Source: Circinella umbellata (taxonomy: Eukaryota; Mucoromycota; Mucoromycetes; Mucorales; Lichtheimiaceae). Taken from it: 64,000 nucleotides of DNA. The stretch lies in NCBI GenBank assembly GCA_025093555.1, contig JAIWNF010000010.1, positions 248,001-312,000 of the forward strand, in the 5' to 3' direction. Position numbers and translations under genes: made by a program. The notes below the pieces were generated by a model. That model was not told the origin of the DNA and did not search any database. It saw only the letters and a list, made by a program, of their open reading frames with translations. Positions 1 through 10,590 of the stretch are shown piece by piece. Position 1 is the first letter of the stretch; every line of letters begins with the position of its first letter.

Positions 1-1915
1 AAGGTGAGGAAGTTCCGATCGATTGAAATACTTCGCCAGCAATATCGATCAGCGTCTTCAAAGTCTATTCGTGAATCGCACATACAAGCTCTATTCATTC
101 AAAATGGTATAATGTTGTGGCCTAGACAGGCCAATTTTAATTTTTTTTCCCGCCATGTAAATTGTTATTGATCGGACGCCAAAACAGCATATGTTCATTG
201 GTACCGTACCAAAGCAAGACAACGTTTCGAACGAGAAGGGTCTCGAGGAGTGGCGGAACCGTTTCATGACAGATGGTTGTCATTCCATACTACCAGTTCA
301 CTGCATCTCTTCCCATGTAGCTATTATAGCATGCGGTCCACAAGGAAACCCAAATACATCAAAGATTGTTGTAATTCCAATGACATGTAGAATAGAAGTA
401 TAGAATAGAACACATAAAATAAAAAAGATGAAGAAGTAAAAAAAAAATATTCTGTCCGGTTGGGGCAACTCGCAACTGTTTCTTCATTGATCTGGGTCTC
501 AACCCCCCCCCAACACGTCTTTGTTTGACTTCAATATGCCTTTTCGCTTTCTTCCTCCTTTGCTCGATCTGTCAAGCACCAGATTTAGATCCGGATTCAT
601 TGATATCTTTTTTTTTTAGTTATTCATGATTCTTTCATCACTATTGTTATCAAGATGTTGTTGGTTAGAAGAAAAAAAATACTTATGATACTTTTTTCCT
701 TTTCACAATCTTCTGAATCATCTTCATCATTTGCATCAGTTTCATCCAGACCACTTTCTGTTGTTTCTTCAATTGGCGGAGGTGACCTAGTGAAAGTTGT
801 TCATCTACACCATTTGTTGTTATTGTTGTAAGTTGTTCTTCTTCAATAGAAAATGTTGCTTCATTCTGTTTTTGAAGCCATAGCTGACATCTACTTTATG
901 TGTGCTTCAGTATTATGAATATTCTCGACAACCGTAGATGATCTAGTGTTATTATCTTCACTTGAGATAAGATTATGAAAATTTGATTTTTTTTGTCCTT
1001 TTTTTTTTAGTAGGTCGACCCCATTTATCATTGCACTTGAAGTTTCTATGGAGAAGAAAAAAATTAATCGCAAAAGTAGATGAGATTAAATGGAGTAGAA
1101 TGTATAATTAGGAAGAATGTACTCTTTAGTAATATCATTTAAATAGGAAATAGCAGTCATAATAATATTTATTATGTAGTAGGCCAATATCGCCAATAAA
1201 ATTTGAGGTTTGAGATTGGTATTCGCAACTACTTGGATAGAAAATTGCACACAAAAGCTAAGTTGCAAGTCTCATTTATTTCTTTATTTCATTCCTTTTT
1301 TCTCGTAATCCCAGGACCTCTGTTGGGTGCATGTCCCTCTTCATGTCCAAGTGGTGAGTGTGGAATAACTGGTGACGTCCATGTGCCGCCCAGTCCCTCA
1401 GCATTCAATGCGAAAACTTTTTTTCTCTTTTCCAATTTTTTTTATATTATTCGTACGATTGGGCTGATACTGATTTGTATCAATACTAGGTATTATAAAC
1501 TATATCACTGCAATAGAACACCATGGAACGTTTTAGAATTAAACCCAATAATCCATTGATATGGTTATGTCTATTACTGGTAGCCGCTGTTGTAGTACGC
1601 AAGCTAAAGCATTACATTTGATGACAACCTCAGAGGATATATATTGTGTGAGTGCCTTTTATATGGGGAGTATTTGGTATAAACACTCATTCCGATCAAT
1701 CGAATATAAAGATTCATGATATAGTATAGTATCAGAACGACATTGACGAACTATAGTACTGGTGGGTTTTCAATGTGGGTAAGGCATATAAGTTACACGA
1801 GAAGTCAAACAACAAACCAAAATAGATAGCCCATGGGGTACCAGTTCAGACGATTCTTTTTTATTTCATTGTGATAATAAATTTCTGTATTTCGACTTAC
1901 ATTATTATCTTATAA
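1..1915. other. uncharacterised left-end region, no supported gene
   Basis: No gene is supported here. Bases 1-170 are open on the plus strand in frame 1 and could be the end of an exon running in from outside the window, but I do not recognise the translation. A 70-codon plus-strand reading at 191-403 is also unrecognised. On the minus strand, roughly 700-1073 translates in pieces to acidic, charged sequence (for example an IEETTESGLDETDANDED stretch) with frame changes between pieces, which looks like a decayed or mis-spliced coding region. The rest is AT-rich. Because the neighbouring 1.9-3.9 kb is transposon debris, these scraps are probably of similar origin; this is inference. Confidence 0.35.
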
Positions 1916-3100
1916 CTAGCTCTCCTGTCTTACCAACGTCACCGCAAGGGGTTTCCCCTTGACCCCCAACGGCGTGTCGCGCCAGTCCTGAGTAGGCCCA
2001 ATGCTGTATAATATTTTTTGAGTTGATATATATATATAAATCGGAAAACAATATAATAGTAATAGTGATGATAAAAATAATGATTATAAAATTGATAGTA
2101 ATAATGATATTAAATTGCTAATAATATTTATAATGATAATAATATAATATTGAAAATAATAAAAATAATGATATAATAGTGATAATGGTATTGATAATGA
2201 TAATGTAAGTAAAGATAGTAATAATAATAGTAATACAACATATTATAAATGGATATATCTATGCCACGGATGGTAGGAGAGCTTCACGATAGACTACATT
2301 ATTAGTTTTTGGTACAGTACTGTTTCTTTGGTTGGAAAGATTTAATGCAATTTTAATGTTTGCGGAATCTGTAGCTCTGGAAAGAGCAAAATACAGTTGA
2401 CCATGGGCAAAAACAGGTTTATCCAAATATATGCCAACAGTTGATAATGTCTGTCCTTGTGTTTTATTAATATTCATTGCGAACGCAGCTCGTACAGGGA
2501 ACTAGCAACAGCACAAAATAAAAGGATATTCGCCTTCTGTAGTACATATGTTAATTCTTGGTAAAAAAAATATTCGTGACCGTCATATCCTTGATCAACT
2601 CTTCTTATTTCAATGGTATGGTCATGTAGGGCAGTAACAAATAGTTTAGTACCATTACATAATCCTCTATCAGGGTTCAGATTTCGCAAAAGTATAATAG
2701 GGATCCCAATCTTGAGTTGTAATTCAGGTCTTGGTACTCCACTTGTAGTATTGTTATGTAAAAATTCAACAGGGTAGTAGCAGATCCACCTCTAGAATCA
2801 TTACTATCAATACTCTTATCATTATTACATAGAGATATATGAACGGTCTTCACCTCGAAAAATACTATATGCCAAATCATTAATATTATCAACGTTACGC
2901 AACATCTTCTTTTGGAGCCAAAATTACACGACCGGCATCATGAGTTGGATGGAATTCAAGAGAGGGAATTGATGGTTACACCGTATCCATTGATTAATGC
3001 AGTAACATCATTAAAGTCCATCGGCTACTCTTTTGGAATTTGTAGCTGTATCGCAATATGGGTGGCCACCATTTCCAATTAACAATAGCACCACGGCTAA
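1916..3100 (-). mobile_element. Helitron remnant: decayed PIF1-like helicase C-terminus
   Basis: Read on the minus strand, several frames together give the C-terminal part of the PIF1-type helicase found in Helitron transposons. In order these are an ILAPKEDV segment followed by NVDNINDLAYSIFRGE (about 2930-2820), a LLRNLNPDRGLCNGTKL motif (about 2700-2640), and NKTQGQTLSTVGIYL followed by HGQLYFALSRA (2465-2380). The order is correct for the family, but frameshifts and stops separate the blocks, so this is a pseudogene. No Rep/HUH nuclease domain is seen nearby. A possible 3' end lies at 1916-1919: on the minus strand it reads CTAG followed by T, with two GC-rich hairpins upstream (stems at 1945-1961 and 1971-1983). 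The main hairpin is about 25 bp from the end, farther than usual, so the terminus is tentative. Confidence 0.8.
1945..1983 (-). repeat. paired GC-rich hairpins, candidate Helitron 3' terminal structure
   Basis: CAAGGGG (1945-1951) and CCCCTTG (1955-1961) form a perfect 7-bp stem with a TTT loop. Next to it, GGCG (1971-1974) and CGCC (1980-1983) form a second short stem. The block is strikingly GC-rich against AT-rich flanks and lies just inside a CTAG|T sequence on the helicase strand. Hairpins near a CTRR-T end are typical of Helitrons; the assignment here is inference. Confidence 0.45.
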
Positions 3101-3119
3101 AAATTGCATGCAATTACCT

Positions 3120-3735
3120 AATTCTCTATGAATACGTACGTATGAATTTATAGGTTATGAAATGCCATGGTTCTCTATGAATATGCATGAAAAAAGACAA
3201 TCATTCATTTGCATGGAAATAAATCCATGAATCTCTACGTATTACAAAAATTAACGAATCTGAGTGACAATGTATGACTCTAAATGATATATGAATCTAC
3301 ATAAAACTGAACAAATATCTATAAAAAAATATCTATGAATATGAATGAAAATGCATGCTTTGTAAATATGAGTGATAATCTATGAAATCGCATAAACTTA
3401 TACTTGGTGAAGCCATAGTCGTTTGACGAGAAGCAGTATTCCTACGCACTTCTTTTACTACTTTTCTCATTATCTCATATAGTTCATGATCTACAAGAAG
3501 AAAATTTTATTATTCAAAGTGCCTATCATAATATAGTAGAAGTGGTTTATATATCATTAAAAAACTAGGTGCTGAAAATATATGTACCTGAATGAATTTA
3601 TTGCTTATTAACTTATGAGTATCTATAAATATCTATAATCCTCGTTGATCTATGAATCTGCATGAAGTGACACTTTTCATAGAGATTCATGTCATTAGCG
3701 ATCATACAGATTCATGGAAATCCATTCATTTCTAG
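3120..3735. repeat. degenerate repeats of a TCTATGAATCTGCATGAA-like motif, both orientations
   Basis: Variants of TCTATGAAT followed by A/CTGCATGAA recur many times (about 3126, 3173, 3226, 3340, 3647), and reverse-complement versions (TTCATAGAGATTCATG and CAGATTCATGG) lie near 3676-3720. The mix of direct and inverted copies within 600 bp suggests a decayed small transposon or a nested repeat cluster. It overlaps the coding-like scrap on the minus strand at 3405-3496. Confidence 0.5.
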
Positions 3736-3860
3736 TACACGTTTTAGTCGTGGTCTTATTCAATTATTATATTCGGATTTCAACTGTTCATATAACATAG
3801 CGCATATTCTGTTAAGTTTACGATTAAATATATTAGCAACCCCATTAGCGACGTCTGTTT
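3405..3860 (-). pseudogene. exon-like coding scraps of an unidentified protein
   Basis: Two minus-strand segments translate into protein-like sequence. One (about 3856-3725) reads ETDVANGVANIFNRKLN and onward to YEQLKSEYNN, then a stop, then PRLKRVLEMNGFP. The other (3496-3405) follows a TTTTCTTCTTGTAG acceptor-like site and reads DHELYEIMRKVVKEVRR through to a possible GTATAA donor. I do not recognise the protein. The in-frame stop and the repeats between the segments suggest decay. It may be a further transposon relic or part of a dead gene downstream of the 4476-7117 gene. Confidence 0.35.
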
Positions 3861-4475
3861 CCAAAAATTAACAATTTTTTCGAATACGTAAACGGTTACT
3901 CGGTGTTGTTTCGACTTATATCATGTGTTTTTGAATATTTGACATTCAAAAAAAGCTACGTACCAGATAAAAAACATTTGTGCCCAAAAATCTGTATATA
4001 AAATTAGTAGTGTTAAACGTACTGTATATTATTAAGATTGTGGGATTGTAATATATAACATTCAATGTACAGTATTATACGAGAGAAACTGATTTCTTCT
4101 ATAACATATAACGGCTTATGTCTTTTTATTTTTGCCAGCTATAGGGAGCTTAACAGTTATAGTATTCTTAGAAGCTGTTGTAGGTTTAGTGATGCACAAA
4201 AAAATTGAACTTATTTGGATAAGATAGCTGTATGTATAAATGTATATATGTATATATATATATATATGATTTTATTACAAAGATAAAGATAATGATGTAA
4301 TTTGTTAGAGAAGTAATAAAAAGACAATAATGATGTTGATGTATGTAGGACACAAAAAAATGATTGCAATGATAAATGTGGAGATACTGTACAATATTTT
4401 TATGGCAAAAGGATGGCTAAAAAAATAAAATGAAATCTGAAGACAATAGACTGATAGAGACGATTAAATGTTAAC

Positions 4476-7117
4476 TTACAAGTCATCCAACTTTCTTTTC
4501 TTTGTTGTATCAGTATTTAAAGCGGACGGTATAATAATTTTGGTTTTGCTGTTAATAAGCGGCAAGTATCCAGTCAAATCTTCTGTATCACTATCATCAT
4601 CATCATCATCATTAGCTCCTGTGACAACATCAATACTATCCTTGACAATGCTCTAATTATATAAACATACAATGATTATTTAACGAGATGCACTTCTGTT
4701 ATAAATTTTGCCGTTTTTTCTATTTCTTTCTATCCTGTTAATCTACCTTCAACCTGATAATTTGTTCCAAAAATCGTAAATAGTTTTTATAAAAGCTTTC
4801 TTCTAAAGTAGCACCAACTTTTTGTTCTACGAGAGGCGTAATTCTACACACATATCCCGCTGGCATATCGAGCACTACGCTGCTCATTCTCAGATCTAAT
4901 GGAAAACAATTATAAGTCGCACTATTATGTTTGCGATGTAATCGACATCCCAATAAATAAATAAAAGCCACTTACGCGTATTCAGTATGCCAATTATTTG
5001 AAGTTTACGGATTTTTTTTTCTTCATTATCAAGATCAGCAGCAAGACGTAGCGCCATATCCTTCAGCTTTTTAGGAAGTTTGATATATTTTTCTATGAGC
5101 TCCTTTGAGCCGATACCTGCTTCGTCTGCTCCTCCATTTTCACTTGCGCCATATTCCATTTGTTCTTTCTTTAAAATAAGGTCAGGCTTACATGCTGAAA
5201 CCTTGGGTTTGATGTGTCCGTCATCACACAACCGATTTTCATTGCATCCAGCGGAGCCAGCGAGGGTTTGTTGATCGCTTCTAAATAATTTTTCAAAAAT
5301 ATGTTTAGTACTGTAATCAGGTTGATATCAATTCTTCCACTAGTAAAAGCTAATTTTAACTTTCACCTTAAAGCGTCAACTTGTAAATTTTGAAAGCACA
5401 TATCTATGGCTCTCCAAATCAACATTATCAGATCTCTTTCACCACCTGAAACCGCTGTCCGATAAACGTGTCCCCACCTGTAAGAAGAAACTATATCCAA
5501 AATCATCCGCTTTGAGAAATCAAGATCAAACTGTTTAACAGGATGAAAGTGTGCTTTCTCAGCTACTTCCCATATCTGATCTACGTCGGTCTATACATTG
5601 AATATTATTGTTATTATTACGTATTTTTTCGGTATGTCATTATTTTGATGGAAGAAAGAGATGTCTTACCAAGTTCTTGAAACTTTTAAAGAAGTCTTTT
5701 AATTCTTGTTGTAAAGGCGGTAGAGGTTTGAGGTTATGCATTTTGATCTTTTTTAATTGTGATTCCGTGAATACCTTTTCCCAGCAAGGGTCAGCAACAT
5801 TCAGAATGAATGAGTGAACACCACTATATAGTGTATATTACAGGTCAGTTTATATACATGACTGTGTTGTAATGCAGGATTTTCCATTCATTTCCGGACA
5901 CAATCCTCAATTTTTTCGCTTATAATAGAGATATTTTTGGCTTATAAATATTTTTTTTCGGTTATGAGGTCCAAGAAATTCACTTGTGAAGATTAAAAAT
6001 TTACACAAATGATAGGGGGAGGGTTTCGCGACTGGTATTAATTTTTTTTTCGTATTTGCTACACCTGCTTTTATGGGATTGACCAAGTGCTCAAAAGCAA
6101 AAAAAAAAAAATAACCATCATAAGCGAAAAAAATCATTTATGATAAGCGAAAACTATTGCTGCCATAAGCATAAGCGAAAAAATTGAGGGTTGTGTCTGG
6201 AAATGAATAAAATCCTGTACTGCTCTGAACGCGAGCCATAAATAGGATAATGTATGGAGTACTTACTGCTCATAAGGAAGTGTTATCCCATATTCATACA
6301 TCTTCTTCTCCACAAACACACCTTCTTCGACTTCCCACATTTTTTCTTGTGCCATGTTTTCATATTTTGCTTCAAATGAAGCCTTTTGGAATTCAGTTAA
6401 GAAAGTCTAAAAGAAAACAAAAAGTATTTGTTTGTTGTAATCAGTAGTAAGAATAGTTATTACCAATTTCCCCTTGTTACTTACGCTTCCATTTGATGTA
6501 CCGCTAGATGGACGTGAAGAAGAACGGTTCTTATCAATGCTTATTGTTGTTCGATCATTTGAACACGCTTTTTCATTCTTCGAGGTCGTTCGATCATTGA
6601 ATTTGAGCTATTTAATAGAAACCATGTTGGAAATATTCGTAACATGATATTAATTTTGTCTATCTTCTTTATACATATACTTAAAAATGCAGGTACGTAT
6701 AATGTAATACGTACCTTCAGTATTTTCTCTACAATATGACACCAATCAGGTTGTTCGTTCGATATCTAGAGATAAAATGACTATCAAAGTAAGCATCAAA
6801 TACGTGTACCTAAAAACTAAAAATAAGAGCTCTTCTCTAACCTTAATACCGCGATCTAAAGCTGCGCGACTGAAGCGACCTTTCCAAGTTTCCACGACAG
6901 GGCTGAAATTTGTATTGTTAATTATATAATTTGGGTTACTAAGGTAAAATCTTCTTAATGACGGCGTAGCGCTCTCGTCATCAAAATACTTGTTTAGAAC
7001 TATAACAGAAAATATCAGTTGCATAGTTGAGTGTCCTGTTATTGATTCTATTATTCTTCCACGCATCGCAGTCGCTAGTATCGATCTACCTTCTATAAAT
7101 TCGGCGCGAGCTGTCAT
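4476..7117 (-). CDS. uncharacterised nine-exon protein, 532 aa
   Basis: Exons on the minus strand: 7117-6842, 6765-6715, 6607-6485, 6406-6267, 5823-5670, 5590-5367, 5280-4976, 4895-4747 and 4652-4476. All introns are GT-AG, and the lengths sum to 1599 nt, an open frame of 532 residues, so the gene looks intact. No known domain is recognised. Visible features are a segment with WGHVYRTAVSGGERDLIMLIWRA (split here as WGHVYRTAVSG then GERDLIMLIWRA), a PDLILKKEQ segment, a VLDMPAGYVCRI segment, an Asp run near the C-terminus and a basic KKRKLDDL end. From memory, proteins of this general look are common and lineage-expanded in Mucoromycota; that is not verified. Intron 4 is 443 bp, against under 110 bp for most others, because it contains a MITE. 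The stop codon overlaps a perfect GTAAGT donor (TTGTAAGT), so splicing to an exon ending at 4116 with a longer tail is possible. Confidence 0.7.
5875..6217. mobile_element. 343-bp MITE with ~45-bp terminal inverted repeats, inside an intron
   Basis: The left end (CAGGATTTTCCATTCATTTC, continuing to TTTTTTCGCTTAT near 5923) is matched by the reverse complement of the right end (6172-6217), with a few mismatches and a 3-bp gap over about 45 bp. The interior carries more copies of a TTTTTCGCTTAT-like subterminal motif in both orientations. There is no coding capacity. The right flank begins TA and the left flank ends TG, so a TA target duplication with one substitution is possible but unproven. 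It accounts for the unusual length of intron 4 of the 532-aa gene. Confidence 0.75.
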
Positions 7118-8986
7118 GATAACGCGTATTAATATACAGAAAACTATATATGCTATTAAGTTGCAGAAAGCACTGCTGATGGTCGATGACTTTAAAGATG
7201 TAAATTTATTGACTATTCAGTTATATAACTGTTAATTAAAAGTATAGTTGATATGATATGATATGAAATAAGAGAAAAACTTACTATTCTCGTAGGTAAA
7301 GTAGGTAAAGTGAGAAAAAGAAAAGAAAAGGTAGGGTGCGAAGAGTCAAAGTAAGTACAAAATTAAATAATACATGGAAATAATTATAACCCAGGAGAAA
7401 GTGCAATAATCAGGTTTTACAAAATTTTCAGTGTGCTGCGGATAAGTGGTCCGAGCAAAAAATACAACGAGTCCTACATATCAACAATTGTGGGTACCCC
7501 CCCCCATAAAAAAGATTACACACCCCCACCTGCTATTTGGGAATATAGGTTTTTGTCCTATTCAATGTAATAGCTGAAAAAAAATAACAAAGAGTAATGT
7601 ATAAACGGAGAAAAAAAAGAGATAATACTAAAAAATAGAGAAAAGGAGGGAATGACAATTATTAAGTTAAATTGACTGTTGAATGCCAGTATCGTCCCCG
7701 AAGATCTCATTAAAAGTTCGGGTAGTACAATCGAACAATGGCATTGCGCGTGATAGCTGTCTAATAGCCTGCTGGAATCATTGAATAAATAAATAAGCGA
7801 TCTGCAGTATGTTCAGAAACCATATATAGTATTTGTATTTGATGATTTCCTTTTATATTTCATAAACTTAATAAGATGCAAGTGAAAAAAAAAATTAACC
7901 CACGAAAGATATTACAGTATTTTTTTCAATGCACTCAATGAAACGGGATATTTTTATCCTTTGTATTTTATTATATAAAAATATGGGTGCGCGAGTATGG
8001 TTACACATACTCTCTTAATAAAGTTTAGGTATTCCCTACACTTTTGAAAAATAAAATAAAAAGTATATCTTTCCTTTATATCTACACAACAAACATTTCT
8101 ACCGTCACCGTTCGCTATAACGATATACCCCGTGAGACTAAAAGAGCATCGTTATATCGAATTATCGCTATAACGAATTCTTGATCTGAGCTATAATGGT
8201 CGGGTAAAACCCTATCCATATGTACTTGGCCTTATTGGTATCGATATGTCTTGCAAAAAGAAGAACGCTCTAGAATATTATATTGTTCATACTGTAAATA
8301 AGCTATAATAATATGGCGATTGCTTTTTCTCTTTGCATAGTTTCTTTTTATTAAATATGTCTTTTCGTATTAGTTCTAATTGAATTAGAACCAGCTGATG
8401 TTGGCCTACAGAGAAAAAATGCGCGTACTTACTAAGACCCAAAAAACTGCTTACGTAGTGATACGTAAAAAAAAAAGACAACCAATAGATCCTCAACTTG
8501 TGCAATCGCCTTTTTTTTTTGTAAGTAAAATCTATCATGTTATACGTAGAAAATACCACTAATTAAAGTAAGTAAATATATGGGTTTATCACGCCAAATC
8601 AATCAAAGAACTTGAGTATAACAGTATAAGTCATTCAAAATTATCTTCAATGTAGTATATATTTTTATGTTGAATTATATAATTTTAATGGAGTTTTCTA
8701 TTTTATAGGACGAATCTTGTTATGGACCAAACAGTGACACCATCACCGGAAAACAAACGAATTTGGGCAATAACACATTTACCCTACTATTAAGGTGAAC
8801 TAATTTAGGAAAAATAAAGCTAAAGTATTTCCTCCCCCTCCCACCACCAACATCAGGGCCATTCTCTTTACATATTCAACAACCCTGATCTACTTTTTCT
8901 ATTTTTCCCCCTCCTCTCTTTATTGATCCCCACTTGACCCCACCATCTCAATAAGTATAACGAGAGTGTAGAGAAAAGGTGTTAGG
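7118..8986. other. intergenic, no gene seen
   Basis: AT-rich with homopolymer runs. A 12-bp motif, TCGCTATAACGA, occurs twice as a direct repeat (about 8112 and 8163), with an inverted CGTTATATCGA copy between them. This resembles terminal or subterminal motifs of small DNA transposons, but no full element could be delimited. No conserved protein was recognised in either strand. Confidence 0.5.
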
Positions 8987-9736
8987 TTTTATTTTCTTAT
9001 ACTCATAGCCACCTCGCAACCGTCATTCAAGAGAAATGAATCAATAAAATTTTTTTTTACTACTACTATTAATAATAATCGTAATAAATAATAAGAACTA
9101 AATATTTTTTATATAAATATTAAAACGTTGATATATTGATGTTTGGATACACAAAAAAAAAATCCTCACTGCTGGTCTTGAATTACATCCTGAGGTACCT
9201 GAGGTACCTGAGGGACTTGAGGTAGCTAAAAACGTTTACTTTTTCTTTCCTTACCCTCACAATCACCTCGCAATCGTCATTCAAGAAGCGTACATTAATA
9301 GAATTTCTTACTAATATTAATAATAACTGTAATAAATAATAAGAACTATATATTTATATATAAGTATTAAAACGTTGATGAATTGATGTTTGGATACACA
9401 ATTTACCAGAAATAAAAATCCTCACTGCTGGTCTTGAATTACATCCTGAGGTACCTGAGGTACCTGAGGGACCTGAGGTAGCTAAAATCATTTACTTTTT
9501 CTTTCCTTACCCTCACAATCACCTCGCAACCGTCATTTAAGAAGCGTACATTAATAGAATTTTTTACTACTATTAACAATAACCCTTACAGATAATGAAA
9601 TCTATATATTTATTATAAAAATATTAAAACGTTGATGAATTGATATTTGGATACACAATTTACCAGAAATAAAAATCCTCACTGCTGGTCTTGAATTACA
9701 TCCTGAGGTACCTGAGGAACCTGAGGGACCTGAGGT
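8987..9736. repeat. three tandem copies of a ~255-bp repeat
   Basis: The sequence ACCTCGCAAC/TCGTCATTCAAG recurs at 9011, 9265 and 9521, giving periods of 254 and 256 bp. Each unit runs through an AT-rich middle and AAAACGTTGAT, then TTGGATACACAA and CACTGCTGGTCTTGAATTAC, to a short array of CCTGAGGTA/GGGAC 10-mers containing KpnI-type GGTACC palindromes. The third copy ends at 9736 without the linker; partial similarity before 9011 extends the array to about 8987. The copies are highly similar, so the duplication is recent or homogenised. No open frame runs through the unit. Confidence 0.9.
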
Positions 9737-10535
9737 AAATATTTATGAGAAAGAATCATCAAGACGGTCAGTTGCTATGAAGATATATGTTGTCATATAT
9801 ACCCTCACGATTAGAACTCTACTTTTGGTTACAAGTAAAGATTAGCTTGAATTCAAAATAGTTTTCAGATATTTTGATTCCAACATGAATTGATTGATAT
9901 ATAGGATAGTTCAGTTATGACGAATTATTACTTTTAATGGACTAAGTATTGAGTGAAGTTCACTTATTTGCTAAAAAAAAGAAAATACATGTTACGGTTT
10001 TAAAATCATGATTTTTTTGTTCTAGCGGTCAAATTTAATCCGCCCAACACAGCATTCAAACATATGCTACAAGTATTAAGGAGAAGAGTTGTCAATAAGA
10101 TTTTCTTTTTAATGTAATATAGTAGAATTGGTATTGTAATTATTAAATAGTGTTATATTGAGTATATATAGTAAAGATAGAACAATAATCTTAAAGCATA
10201 AAAAAAAACCCCCACATGTCTGTGCTTTTAGTTTTCAAACTTTCCTACCCCTTTTCTACTCTCCTTATTATCTACAGATTATACTTGCTCTTTCTTCCTC
10301 TTACAAAAAAATAATTCATTTCTATTTTAACTTTTTTTAGCCATCATTCAAGATGAATTTAGAGCAAGCTTATAAGTAACGTAATAAGTAAACATCCATC
10401 CCTTTCTTAATTCAGTTTTCAATTATACGTTCTATATATGATTTTTGATACAACTAGAATAGTTTAACATAAAGTATATAGACACAATCTACCATTATTA
10501 TTACTATTATTAACGTGTTAAATATTCAACCCCTA
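9737..10535. other. intergenic, no gene seen
   Basis: AT-rich sequence between the tandem repeat and the BET1 3' end. It contains a poly-A/poly-C patch near 10200 and no recognisable protein or RNA gene on either strand. Confidence 0.5.

Positions 10536-10588
<53 letters not shown>
10536..10588. repeat. (TTA)n microsatellite
   Basis: About 17 uninterrupted TTA units. The TAA stop codon of BET1 (minus strand, 10587-10585) is the first TAA unit of this array, so the microsatellite makes up the start of the 3' UTR. Confidence 0.95.

Positions 10589-10590
<2 letters not shown>

Noticed and set aside
9011..9736. CRISPR array
   Set aside because: The repeats are ~255 bp and contiguous, with no short repeat-spacer alternation, and the genome is eukaryotic.
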